From Xiphydria camelus (taxonomy: Eukaryota; Arthropoda; Insecta; Hymenoptera; Xiphydriidae), in NCBI GenBank assembly GCA_963678675.1, contig OY783196.1, forward strand, positions 16,052,138 through 16,116,137: a stretch of 64,000 bases of DNA, written 5' to 3'. This document shows positions 1-10,744 of this stretch, one piece after another. Each line of letters starts with the position of its first letter. Within the stretch, counting starts at the first letter, position 1. A model generated the notes under the pieces. The model saw only the letters and a program-made list of their open reading frames with translations, was not told where the DNA came from and did not search any database. Made by a program: the position numbers and the translations under genes.

Positions 1-747
1 AAGTTTTATATTAAACGTTTTTCTCTAAAATGATTTCCCGCTGAGATAATCAGCTGTGCCTGGACTTTTTGAACACCCTGTATAAGATTTACTAACTCAG
101 AAACCTTCGCGGGCATGCGTTCAACCATTCCCCAAAGTTTCATCGCAATCGGATGAACGGTTTAGGAAGGCATAATAATCATCCGTACCGGTACTTTTTG
201 AACACCCTGTATAAGATTTACTAACTCAGAAACCTTCGCGGGCATGCGTCCAACCATTCCCCAAAGTTTAATCGCAATCGGATGAATGGTTTAGCAAGGC
301 ATAATAATCATCCGTACCGGTTCTTTTTGAACACCCTGTATAAGATTTACTAACTCAGAAACATTCGCAGGCATGCGTCCAACCATTCCCCAAAGTTTCA
401 TCGCAATCGGATGAACGGTTTAGGAAGGCATTTGATATTACCTTAAAGGTCACGGTCAAGGTCAAATCCAATATGACCACTGGGTAGCCAAGGGAAAATC
501 CTTAATGTTTTGTATTAAACATTTTTCTCTAAAATGTTTTCCCGCTGAGATAATCGGCCGTACCGTGACTTTTTGAACACCCTGTATAAGATTTACTAAC
601 TCAGAAACTATTGCGGGCATGCGTCCAACCATTTCCCAAAATTTCATCGCAATCGGATGAACGGTTTAGGAAGGCATAAGAGACATACAGACAGACAGAC
701 AGACAGCCAGACAAACATTCATTTTTATATATTTTTATATATATAGA
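1..747 (-). mobile_element. Helitron copy, truncated by the window edge
   Basis: The reverse complement carries the same 5' terminal sequence (AT-rich start, then AAAAATGAATG and TGTC repeats) and the same internal repeat (CCTTCCTAAACCGTTCATCC) as the plus-strand copies that follow. Its 5' end lies near 747, facing the next copy head to head across about 8 bp. Four repeat units are visible before the sequence leaves the window. No coding region is seen; the 61-codon open frames are translations of the repeat. Confidence 0.7.
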
Positions 748-755
748 TAGATATA

Positions 756-2338
756 TCTATATATATAAAAATGAATGTGTCTGTCTGTATGTCTCCTATG
801 CCTTCCTAAACCGTTCATCCGATTGCGATGAAATTTTGGGAAATGGTTGGACGCATGCCCGCGATGGTTTCTGAGTTAGTAAATCTTATACAGGGTGTTC
901 AAAAAGTCCCGGTGCGGCCGATTATCTCAGCGGGAAAACATTTTAGAGAAAAATGTTTAATACAAAACTTTAAGGATTTTCCCTTGGCTACCCAGTGGTC
1001 GTATTGGATTTGACCTTGACCGTGACCTTTAAGGTAATATCAAATGCCTTCCTAAACTGTTCATCCGATTGCGATGAAACTTTGGGGAATGGTTGGACGC
1101 ATGCCCGCGATGGTTTCTGAGTTAGTAAATCTTATACAGGGTGTTCAAAAAGTCCCGGTACGGCCGATTATCTCAGCGGGAAAACATTTTAAAGAAAAAT
1201 GTTTAATACAAAACTTTAAGGATTTTCCCTTGGCTACCCAGTGGTCATATTGGATTTGACCTTGACCGTGACCTTTAAGGTAATATCAAATGCCTTCCTA
1301 AACCGTTCATCCGATTGCGATGAAACTTTAGGGAATGGATGGACGCATGCCCGCGAAGGTTTCTGAGTTAGTAAATCTTATACAGGGTGTTCAAAAAGTC
1401 CAGGCACAGCTGATTATCTCAGCGGGAAATCATTTTAGAGAAAAACGTTTAATATAAAACTTTTAGGATTTTTCCTTGGCTACCCAATGGTCATATTGAA
1501 TTTGACATTGACAATGACCTTCTAGGTAAAATTGATTTTCTAAAATCCGAACCTCTATTTTATATACCGAAAATGAAAAGAGCGGGAAATTTCACGTTAA
1601 AATATGTCCTTGACCATTATTTCCATGTGAACTTTATGGTCAGCGGAGGTCAAATTAAGGTCAAGTACAGTTCGACTTCGTACCATGAAAGCTATGGGCC
1701 CTATACAAATTCTTTTTGATAGTAGGATTTAGGATTTTTTAGTGGCTGTACAATGGTGATATTGTATTTGACCTTGACCATGACCTTCATTTGGAATCTC
1801 TTACATCTGACATAATATTCCAAATCAGTTACACGAAGAATGCCTTAGTTCCAACCAAATTTAATCGAGGTAACAATCATCACTGGCAAATTCAAAGGCG
1901 AAGACGTCCTCATTCACGCATACTTATGATTTCCAACGATTTAACATTCGAATTCAAGCGGCTCCAGTTCCCTTTGCGTCTTGCTTTTGCTATTACCATC
2001 AACAAAGCACAAGGTCAATCGTTGACTATTGCTGGCTTAAATTTGGAAAATTCATGTTTTTCACACGGCCAATTGTATGTGGCTTGCTCCAGAGTTGGCA
2101 CACCGAAAAATTTACACGTTTTTACTCCAAATAAAAAAATAAAAAACATTGTCTATCCGCTGGCCTTAAGATAAATTAATAAAAGAAATATACTTTCCAA
2201 TTTAAATTAAATACATGTGTTTTTTTTTAGCGTAGCATGGCTCCCTACCTATGAGTACAGATATCTGCTAAAAATTCATTAAATGACGACCAAAATCAAT
2301 CCACAATCTACCCGTGCGAAGCCGGGACGGGCTGCTAG
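756..2338 (+). mobile_element. Helitron A
   Basis: It starts with TC followed by an AT-rich run and AAAAATGAATG, and ends in CTAG at 2335-2338, just after a GC-rich hairpin (CCCGT...ACGGG, 2311-2331). That is the canonical Helitron layout: 5' TC, 3' hairpin, CTRR. The 5' half holds three 246-bp repeat units (around 799, 1045, 1291). The 3' half keeps the tail of a Helitron helicase. No terminal inverted repeats or TSD are expected for this class, and none are seen. Confidence 0.8.
1791..2174 (+). pseudogene. Helitron Rep/helicase, C-terminal fragment
   Basis: About 127 codons resemble the end of the PIF1-like helicase of Helitrons. The block LAFAITINKAQGQSL fits helicase motif V and GQLYVACSRVG fits motif VI. 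In intact elements this domain ends a protein well over 1000 residues long with an N-terminal HUH rolling-circle nuclease; here the nuclease and helicase motifs I-IV are gone. The open frame begins without a credible start codon (first codon TTG), so this is a deletion remnant. It ends about 160 bp before the Helitron 3' hairpin, the expected position for the gene's end. Confidence 0.8.
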
Positions 2339-2356
2339 TAGATATATAAAAATGAA

Positions 2357-2387
<31 letters not shown>

Positions 2388-3936
2388 ATGTCTCTTATGC
2401 CTTCCTAAACCGTTCATCCGATTACGATGAAAAGTTGGGGAATGGTTGGACGCATGCCCGCGAAGGTTTCTGATTTAGTAAATCTTATACAGGGTGTTCA
2501 AAAAGTACCGGTACTGATGATTATTATGCCTTCCTAAACCGTTCATCCGATTGCGATGAAACTTTGAGGAATGGTTGGACGCATGTCCGCGAAGGTTTCT
2601 GAGTTAGTAAATCTTATAAAAGGTGTTTAAAAAGTACTGGTACTGATGATTATTATGCCTTCCTAAACAGTTCATCCGATTGCGATGAAAATTTGGGGAA
2701 CAGTTGGACGCATATCCGCGAAGGTTTGAGTTAGTAAACCTTATACAGGGTGTTCAAAAAGTACAGGTATGGATAATTATTTGCCTTCCTAAACCGTTCA
2801 TCCGATTGCGATGAAACTTTGGGGAATGGTTGGACGCATGCCCGCAAAGGTTTTTGAGTTAGTAAATATTATACAGGGTGTTCAAAAAGTACCGGTACGG
2901 ATGATTATTATGCCTTCCTAAACCGTTCATCCGATTGCGATGAAAATTTGGGGAACAGTTGGACGCATATCCGCGAAGGTTTGAGTTAGTAAATCTTATA
3001 CAGAGCGTTCAAAAAGTACAGGTACGGATAATTATTTGCCTTCCTAAACCGTTCATCCGATTGCGATGAAACTTTGGGGAATGGTTAGACGCATGCCCGC
3101 GAAGGTTTCTGAATTAGTAAATCTTATAAAAGGTGTTCAAAAAGTACCGGTACTGATGATTATTATGCCTTCCTAAACCGTTCATCCGATTGCGATGAAA
3201 AGTTGGGAAATGGTTGGACGCATGCCCGCGAAGGTTTCTGAGTTAGTAAATCGTATACAGGGTGTTCAAAAAGTAGCGGTACGGATGATTATTATGCCTT
3301 CCTAAACCGTTCATCCGATTGCGATGAAACTTTGGGGAATGGTTGGACGCATGCCCGCGAAGGTTTCTGAGTTAGTAAATCTTATACAGGGTGTTCAAAA
3401 AGTACCGGTACAGATGATTATTATGCCTTCCTAAACCGTTCATCCGATTGCGATGAAAATTTGGGGAACAGTTGGACACATATCCACGAAGGTTTCTGAG
3501 TTAGTAAATCTTATACAGGGTGTTCAAAAAGTCGAACTATACTTGACCTAAATTTGACCTCCGCTGACAATAAAGGTAACATGAAAAAAATGGTCAAGGA
3601 CACATTTGAACGCGAAAAAAAATTAATTTGACCTTGATATAACCTTGAAGGTCATGGTCAAGGTTAAATCCAATATGACCATTGGGTAGACCGGGAAAAA
3701 TACTAAAAATTTTGTATTAAAAATTTTTCTATAAAATGATTTCCCGCTGAAATATTCAGCCGTACCGGGACTTTTTGAAGGTCAAGTACAGTTCGGCTTC
3801 GTACCATGAAAACTATGTGGGCCCTATAAAAATTCTTTTTGATAGTAGGGTTTAGGATTTTTCCGTAGCTAATAATGTGGTGGACGGACAAAATCAATCC
3901 ACAATCTACCCGTGCGAAGCCGGGACGGGCTGCTAG
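2339..3936 (+). mobile_element. Helitron B (non-autonomous)
   Basis: It begins directly after the CTAG of Helitron A with the shared AAAAATGAATG start and a long TGTC run, and ends in CTAG at 3933-3936 after the same GC-rich hairpin. The body is almost entirely a tandem array (separate entry). The 3' 400 bp, which share 'AGTACAGTTCG' and 'GGGCCCTATA', match the same zones of A and C. The usual 5' TC is not obvious at the A/B joint. Confidence 0.7.
2399..3540 (+). repeat. tandem array of ~127-bp units inside Helitron B
   Basis: Nine units start with GCCTTCCTAAACCGTTCATC at about 2399, 2527, 2656, 2780, 2909, 3036, 3166, 3296 and 3424. Each unit ends in CAGGGTGTTCAAAAAGT(A/C) followed by a short spacer. 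Units differ by scattered substitutions and small indels, so the array is not freshly amplified. Confidence 0.85.
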
Positions 3937-5363
3937 TATAGATATAAAAATGAATGTTTGTCTGTCTGTATGTCTCTTATGTCTTCCTAAACCGTTCATC
4001 CGATTGCGATGAAATTTTGGGAAATGGTTGGACGCATGCCCGCGATGGTTTCTGAGTTAGTAAATTTTATACAGGGTTTTCAAAAAGTCCCGGTACGGCT
4101 GATTATCTCAGCGGGAAAACATTTTAGAGAAAAATGTTTAATACAAAACTTTAAGGATTTTCCCTTGGTTACCCAGTGGTCGTATTCGATTTGACCTTGA
4201 CCGTGACCTTTAAGGTAATATCAAATGCCTTCCTAAACCGTTCATCCGATTGCGATGAAACTTTGGGGAATAGTTGGACGCATGCTCGCGAAGGTTTCTG
4301 AGTTAGTAAATCTTATAAAAGGTGTTCAAAAAGTACCGGTACTGATGATTATTATGCCTTCTTAAACCGTTCATCCGATTGCGATTAAATGTTGGGGAAT
4401 GGTTGGAAGCATGCCCGCGAAGGTTTCTGAGTGAGTAAATCTTATACAGGGTGTTCAAAAAATACTGGTACGGATGATTATTATGCCCTCCTAAACCGTT
4501 CATCCGATTGCGGTGAAACTTTGGGGAATAGTTGAACGCATGTCCGCGAAGGTTTCTGAGTTAGTAAATCTTATAAAAGGTGTTCAAAAAGTACCGGTAC
4601 TGATGATTATTATGCCTTCCTAAACCGTTCATCCGATTGCGATGAAAAGTTGGGGAATGGTTGGACGCATGCCCGCGAAGGTTTCTGAGTTAGTAAATCT
4701 TATAAAAGGTGTTCAAAAAGTACCGGTACTGATGATTAATATGCCTTCCTAAACCGTTCATCCGATTGCGATGAAAAGTTGGGGAATGGTTGGACGCATG
4801 CCCGCGAAGGTTTCTGATTTAGTAAATCTTATACAGGGTGTTCAAAAAGTACCGGTACGGATGATTATTATGCCTTCCTAAACCGTTCATCCGATTGCGA
4901 TGAAAATTTGGGGAACAGTTGGACGCATATCCGCGAAGGTTTCTGAGTTAGTAAATCTTATACAGGGTGTTCAAGAAGTCGAACTATACTTGACCTAAAT
5001 TTGACCTCCGCTGACAATAAAGGTCAAGGACACATTTGAACGTGAACAAAAAATTAATTTGACCTTGATATAACCTTGAAGGTCATGGTCAAGGTCAAAT
5101 CCAATATGACCATAGGGTAGCCCGGAAAAAATAATAAAAGTTTTGTATCAAAAATTTTTCTATAAAATGATTTCCCGCTGAGATATTCAGCCGTACCTGG
5201 ACTTTTTGAAGGTCAAGTACAGTTCGGCTTCGTACCATGAAAACTATGGGCCCTATAAAAATTCTTTTTGATAGTAGGGTTTAGGATTTTTCCGTAGCTA
5301 ACAATGGTGGACGGACAAAATCAATCCACAATCTACCCGTGCGAAGCCGGGACGGGCTGCTAG
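3937..5363 (+). mobile_element. Helitron C (non-autonomous)
   Basis: It starts right after the CTAG of B and ends in CTAG at 5360-5363, preceded by the same hairpin. It holds one long-type repeat unit (3979-4225) and about six short units of the B type (4226-4975), then the common 3' region. A (TA)n run follows, into which the copia element inserted. Confidence 0.75.
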
Positions 5364-5385
5364 TATATATATATATATATATATA

Positions 5386-5654
5386 TGTTATAACCCTACT
5401 AGGTAATGATCTCTGGATCGGGCGGATAGCTTTGTTTAATGACTAAACAATTTTAAGCGCTTAACTGTAGAACAACTTTATTTAACCGGCGTTGCTTGCT
5501 ACCTTTCTAGAAGAACGCTTGACGAAGACTAGAGCGCCACATACGCTGTACTACAACCGCAGTGGCTGTTACTACGTGGCTCGACTGTTGCGCTCAACAG
5601 ATCGCTGCGGTACTTATTAGCAGTTCTAACGCGCGCTTTACAAATGCTATAACA
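5386..5654 (-). repeat. copia LTR (3' LTR in element orientation)
   Basis: It begins TGTTATAACC and ends in ...AACA. It pairs with 10131-10399 with seven transitions between the copies. A purine-rich tract on the minus strand (GGTGGAAG, 5655-5662) lies immediately upstream in element orientation and would prime plus-strand DNA synthesis. Confidence 0.93.
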
Positions 5655-8600
5655 CTTCCACCGTATGAGCGCGTTCACACTGCACTACATTCATACTCGC
5701 ACGCAGCATACTGAAACGCTCTTTCGGCAATGCCTTTGTAAAAATATCTGCCTTCTGTGTAACTCAGTTGGGACATACTTGACTTCAATTTCGCCTGCTT
5801 CAACCTTTTCACGAATATAGTGATATCGGATGTCTATATGTTTAGTGCGCTTGTGGAACTCCGAATTCCTGACCAACTTAATCGCACTTTGATTATCTAC
5901 TTGTATCACAGTCGTTTTTCTTTTTAGATATCCGATATCTCTTAACAACTTTCTTAGCCAGACCGCTTCTCTCGCCGCTGCCGATGCTGCTACATACTCT
6001 GATTCAGTCGTGCTGAGAGTTACTAATTTTTGTCTTTGACTAGACCAGGTCACCGGACCTTTTGCTATTTCAAATAGATACCCTGTTGTAGATCGCCTCG
6101 TCTCGATGTCACCTGCATAATCTGCATCTGAGTATCCCGTCAGCTCTGGCTCGCTTCCACCGCCGCTATACTCGATTCCGTAATCACTCGTTCTTATCAG
6201 ATATGCAAAAATTCGCTTTACCGCACGCCAGTGATCGCTGTTGTGATTGTTGAGATATTTGCTAACCGTGTTTACCGAATATGCAATTTCCGGTCTTGTA
6301 ACTATCGCCAAGAACATTAAAGACCCTACAGCCTCTCTATACGGAGCTTTTTCCGTCTCTAGTTCTCCTTCAGCTACAGGATGAAGTACCACGAGTGGAT
6401 CCGCGGGCACTCCGACTGGTTTTACATTGATCATCGCAAATCTCTCCAACATTCGTCTCACATACGTATTCTGGTGAATAAAAATCACCCTTTTCTCTCT
6501 CACTCGCTCAATTTGCCTATCAACAAAAATACTCGCATCGCCGATCGTGATTTTAAACGCCTCGCTCAAGTACGACAACACTCGTTCAACTGTCGCTCGC
6601 GACTTCGCTACAATCAAACCGTCATCTACATACAGCGCAAGATAGACTGTTTCGCCTTTGACACGACCTACGAAAATACATTTATCTGCTTCAGTCGCTT
6701 TGAGCTGAAGTTCCTGTAATAAATTACTAAACCTTTGGTTCCAGCACCTCGGAGCTTGCTTAAGTCCATACAGAGCTTTCTTTAGTCGACACACGACACT
6801 TTTCACTTCATCTTTTCCTGCTTCTTTGACGCTGAGACCTTCAGGAACCTTTATGAAGATTTCTTCCTCCAAGTGTCCGTGTAGAAACGCCGTCTGCACG
6901 TCAAACTGCGCCAGCTCGAGATCCTCTGATGCAACAATCGCTAGCAAAACCCGTAACGAGTCGTATCGCACGACTGGACCGAACGTCTCCTCGAAATCCA
7001 CTCCATATTGCTGCATAAATCCTCGAGCACACAATCGTGCCTTGAAACGATACACGTTTCCTTCAGCGTCTCGCAGCAGTCGAAAAACCCACCTGGAATC
7101 AATGAGTTGCATACCTGGTTTCCGTTTCACCAGTGTCCATGTCTCGTTCTCTTGATGCGCTTTTAGCTCATCATCGATTGCCCTTTTCCATTGAGATGAC
7201 TCTGTGCTGTTTATTGCTTCGCCATACGACGATGGAATCACATATTCTGCCACATTCGACTCGTACCACAAAGGCCTCCTCAGATTCGCACGTTCTCTGA
7301 GCTGCCGCTGATTTTCCACTGGCGGCTGCGACTCTGCTTCAGCTGCCTCCTCGGCCGCTGGTGGAAACCCATCGTTGTCTGACTCGTCTTCTTCATCTCC
7401 CGGTTCTTCATTGGCACAATGACGTTCCTGATTTTCATCCGTTGGCAATCGAATTTCATCATTTTCTTCGTTGTTTGTTGGCAATGCCGCTTGTCCGACG
7501 TTCTCGTGGAACACCACATCCCGTGACACTACGACCTTCTTCGACGTCGGATCCCAGAGCCGATAATTTGACGATTCTCCCTCGTAGCCAACGAGCCACA
7601 TTCGTTTTGCTCGTGCATCTAATTTCTTCGTAAATTGCTTCGGCACGTGCATATATGCTTCGGACCCAAATATTCGAAAATGCTTTAAATTCGGTTTTTG
7701 TCCGACCCACAATTCATATGGCGTCTCGCCACCCCGCGCACTCGATGAACCCGAACGATTTATTAGGTACACAGCTGTGCTTGCTGCTTCGGCCCACAAA
7801 TTTTCTGGGAGCCCTTTTGCACCAATCATCATTCTCGCTGCTTCGATTATCGTCCTGTTGTCGCGCTCTGCTTTGCCGTTCTGCTCCGGCGTATATGGCG
7901 CTGTGGTTTCTCGCTGAATTCCGCGCAATTCGAGATACCTGCCCATCTCTTTGTTGCAAAACTCCCTTCCATTATCTGAGCGTAGCACTCTCATCGCTCG
8001 TCCGAATTTGTTTTCCAACAGCTTGTCGAACACCTTAAATTTTTCATATACATCACTTTTGTGTCGCAGAAAATAGATGTACCGAAAACTCGTAGCGTCG
8101 TCTTTGAAGGTTAGAAGATACCGTGAACCCTTCGGAGATTCGACCGGCATTGGCCCACACACGTCAGTATGTATTACTTCGCCCGGCTCGGTTGCTGCCC
8201 TGTCACGCTCCTTCTTGAACGCGAGTCTGTGAGATTTGCCGATTTTGCACGCTTCGCAAAACACGTCGCCCTTCCCTGACAGCTTCACTCCGTCCACGAT
8301 GCCCTTCTTCACTATCTCACGCAACTTTCGATCATTTACGTGTCCGAGGCGCTCGTGCCACACGCGAATGTCTGCTTCTGCTACGTTAGCTCCTCTGCCA
8401 ACGTTCTCGCTCCTTTTTCGAAAAAGCATCCGATAAGTCTCGTTCTCCTATTTGACACCGAAGGCCAGCACTCTATCACCGTTACAGATTTTCACCATTC
8501 TGTCCGAGAATTTCACATCGTAACCCCGCGACGTGCACACTCCGACCGACAGGAGATTCTTTTTCATTTCTGGAACGTAAATCACTTTTTCTATTTGCGA

Positions 8601-8687
8601 TTTAACCCATGCACCATCGACGTATTTATCAATTAAGACTGTCCCCTCGCCGACGACTTTGCACTCTTTATTGTCACCCAAAGATAT
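5647..8687 (-). pseudogene. copia Pol: integrase, reverse transcriptase, RNase H
   Basis: In minus-strand order the region holds the GAG-pre-integrase motif (WHERLGH...C-x2-C), the integrase core (D in HTDVCGP, D in RSDNGREF, E in PEQNGKAERDNR), the copia-type reverse transcriptase (KARLCARGF, QFDVQTAFLHG, active site YVDD) and RNase H (STTESEYVA). A single TAG at 8448-8450 splits the frame just before the integrase. Near 5757 the frame shifts by one base: the expected ADIFTKALPK block is read only in the neighbouring frame, whose stop would lie at 5647-5649 inside the LTR. Upstream the frame continues across the MITE into gag-protease. The domain order IN before RT is diagnostic of Ty1/copia (Pseudoviridae). 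Confidence 0.95.
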
Positions 8688-8689
8688 TA

Positions 8690-8957
8690 CCGTATGTCCG
8701 TCTCTGTACTGGCCAGTTTGAAAGTTACCTTCGGATAGGCTTGGTCGGTACTCGAGTCATTTAATACGGTAGAAGTCGAGTCGGCAGTTAGAGTTGATGT
8801 CAATTCGGAAGATCGAGGCGTCTAACTTCGAAATTGTGAATTTGTGAATAATGGATATTACGAAAATAATTATAATTACGGTATAAATGTCTCGATTACC
8901 GACCAAGCCTATCCGAAGGTAACTTTCAAACTGGCCAGTACAGAGACGGACATACGG
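8690..8957. mobile_element. 268-bp MITE inside the copia element, TA target
   Basis: Its ends are inverted repeats: about 60 bp at 8690-8750 (CCGTATGTCCGTCTCTG...) are mirrored at 8899-8957, with weaker symmetry further in. TA lies on both sides (8688-8689, 8958-8959), as for Tc1/mariner-type insertions. Insert plus duplicated TA is 270 bp, exactly 90 codons, so the host frame is the same on both sides; the insert itself brings stop codons. There is no coding capacity. Confidence 0.85.
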
Positions 8958-9968
8958 TATTCCGCCATCTAGCGTCTGTCGATAATCAGTCAGCCACTCG
9001 CGCCGATACGTGATATGCCGCGATGCCCCGCTGTCGGTAAGCCAGACTTCCTCCCGACCAGCGTTCAGCATTGCTTTTCCGACACTGACTGGAAACTCCA
9101 CGGTTTTTGTATTATCGACACTTCCTCGTGATGCGGATATTCTATCCTCCGCAACAAACGCATAATCCCGCGATTCCCGAGACTCACTTCGTTTACGCTC
9201 ACGTTTTTCACTCTTTTTATTCTTGCATTCGCGCGCGAAATGCCCCACCTCACGACACTTAAAACACTCCACGTCTTTCCGGTCTCTCGGTTTCGGTTTC
9301 TTCTTTGTATTTTTGTCGCTTGATTTCGCACTTTTCTTCGCACTGTCTTTTCGTGATGCTGAATAAGCTCCTGGTGCCTCCTCACCCAGAGTTAGTCGAG
9401 ATTCCTCGCGAATGAGCCTCTCCTGCAGATTCACGAGCGTCTGTCGCGCGGGCTCGACACTGTCCCACGCGGTTTGCAACGTCGCATATTTCGGTGCTAA
9501 ACTCGCGAGCACTTTCGCCATTATGGTCACTTCCGACACCGTTTCCCCAACGTCGACTAATTGTGTGGCCATGTTTTGAACTTTCGCCAAATGCTGCACC
9601 ATAGTGTCTCCCGGAGACATTCGATATTCGTGAAAACGTTGCGTCAGCAATAGCTTGTTTGACGCCGATTTCTGCTCATGAATGCGAGACAACTTCTCCC
9701 ACATTTCTTTTGCAGTGGCACATGTTAATAGTGATTCGAGCTGCTCATACTCCACCGACGACGAAATTAAGAACATCGCGCGCGCGTTATCCTTTATCCA
9801 CGTTTTCGTCTCGACTTGTTGCCCGGCACCAACCGGCATTTGTCTCGACCCGTCCACCACGTCACGTATCCCGTGTGCAATAAATAAAGCGTTCACTTGA
9901 AACTTCCACCCTTGGAAATTCTTTCCATTGAATTTCACAATGTGTCTAGCTGAGATCTCGTCAGACAT
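8958..9968 (-). pseudogene. copia Gag and protease
   Basis: The ATG at 9966-9968 opens a Gag of the UBN2/copia type: the N-terminal FNGKNFQGWKFQ block, then a helical region, then one CCHC zinc knuckle (C-FK-C-REVG-H-FARE-C) around residues 235-250. The protease follows in the same frame with the active-site triad DSG in LTDSGASRHI. Gag and Pol are a single frame in copia elements; here the frame runs into the MITE at 8957 and terminates inside it at 8757. The leader between the start codon and the LTR is about 160 bp and contains the primer-binding site. Confidence 0.92.
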
Positions 9969-10116
9969 CTCGGATTACTATTTGACCGCGCACGCGACCC
10001 GAACACCCGAGAACAGACTCGCATTCAAAAATGGCCGACCGCGTGGCCACGAAGTTTCCGCGTTATCGCTAATTACGGCTTCACCGCCTCCAGAAATCAC
10101 AGCGCAGCTAGGGTAC

Positions 10117-10130
10117 CTGGGCCCATAACC
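10117..10130 (-). promoter_or_regulatory. copia primer-binding site (internal initiator tRNA-Met)
   Basis: Directly inside the 5' LTR the plus strand reads CTGGGCCCATAACC. This is the anticodon stem-loop sequence of eukaryotic initiator tRNA-Met, so the element's minus strand can pair with it. Copia-type elements are known to prime from such a half-tRNA rather than the tRNA 3' end. All 14 bases match the anticodon arm as I recall it. Confidence 0.85.
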
Positions 10131-10399
10131 TGTTATAACCCTACTAGGTAATGATTTCTGGATCGGGCGGATGGCTTTGTTTAATGATTAAACAACTTTA
10201 AGCGCTTAACTGTAGAACAACTTTATTTAATCGGCGTCGCTTGCTACCTTTCTAGAAGAACGCTTGACGAAGACTAGAGCGCCACATACGCTGTACTACA
10301 ACCGCAGTGGCTGTTACTACGTGGCTCGACTGTTGCGCTCAACAGATCGCTGCGGTACTTATTAGCAGTTCTAACGCGCGCTTTACAAATGCTGTAACA
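10131..10399 (-). repeat. copia LTR (5' LTR in element orientation)
   Basis: Same 269-bp sequence as 5386-5654 apart from seven transitions. It abuts the tRNA-Met primer-binding site, which makes it the 5' LTR and would supply the promoter. Confidence 0.93.
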
Positions 10400-10404
10400 A
10401 TATA

Positions 10405-10740
10405 TGGTAATTCGGCATGTGATAATTGTTAATTTTTTGGAACAGTCTTTCAATGACATTATTTATTTATTTATTATTATTTCAATTCTTCCTTTACTAT
10501 GAACTAGCTCGCGTCTCACGATACGGGGTGCTTCATTTCTATAAGTCTTGTGGCCTCTCACTTCTTCATTTTATAAAAATTAGATTAAATTAAGAAATAG
10601 GTCCAGAGACTGTTTTGTATGCTGTTTTAACCATAAATGTTTTATAGTGCGGTTGCTTCATTGCAAATTAAATAAGAAAGGACCCCTGCTTCTTACTTTT
10701 ATATCCAGTTACAAATTATACATTCGACGGAAAAAGAATT
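10405..10740. other. no recognisable feature
   Basis: AT-rich sequence with a short (TTTA)n run near 10462. I see no reading frame or repeat I can name. Confidence 0.6.
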
Positions 10741-10744
10741 TTAA

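Larger units (their letters stand above)
5386..10399 (-). mobile_element. Ty1/copia LTR retrotransposon, full length but broken
   Basis: Two 269-bp direct LTRs bound a 5014-bp element. The 5-bp TSD ATATA is present on both sides (5381-5385 and 10400-10404). The LTRs differ at seven positions by eye, all transitions. Gag, protease, integrase, reverse transcriptase and RNase H follow in the Ty1/copia order on the minus strand. The coding region has three lesions: a MITE in the protease zone, an in-frame TAG, and a 1-nt frameshift near the C-terminus. It sits a few bases after Helitron C. Confidence 0.95.

Noticed and set aside
462..1259. Repeated 61-codon open frames (also 4009-4194) that look like a conserved small protein
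   Set aside because: They are translations of the Helitron repeat unit on either strand; similarity comes from the DNA repeat, and they have no independent gene context.
5364..5385. (TA)n microsatellite
   Set aside because: Simple AT run between Helitron C and the copia insertion; part of it is the copia TSD. No further meaning.
6381..8636. Plus-strand open frames across the copia pol
   Set aside because: Antisense shadows of the minus-strand pol.
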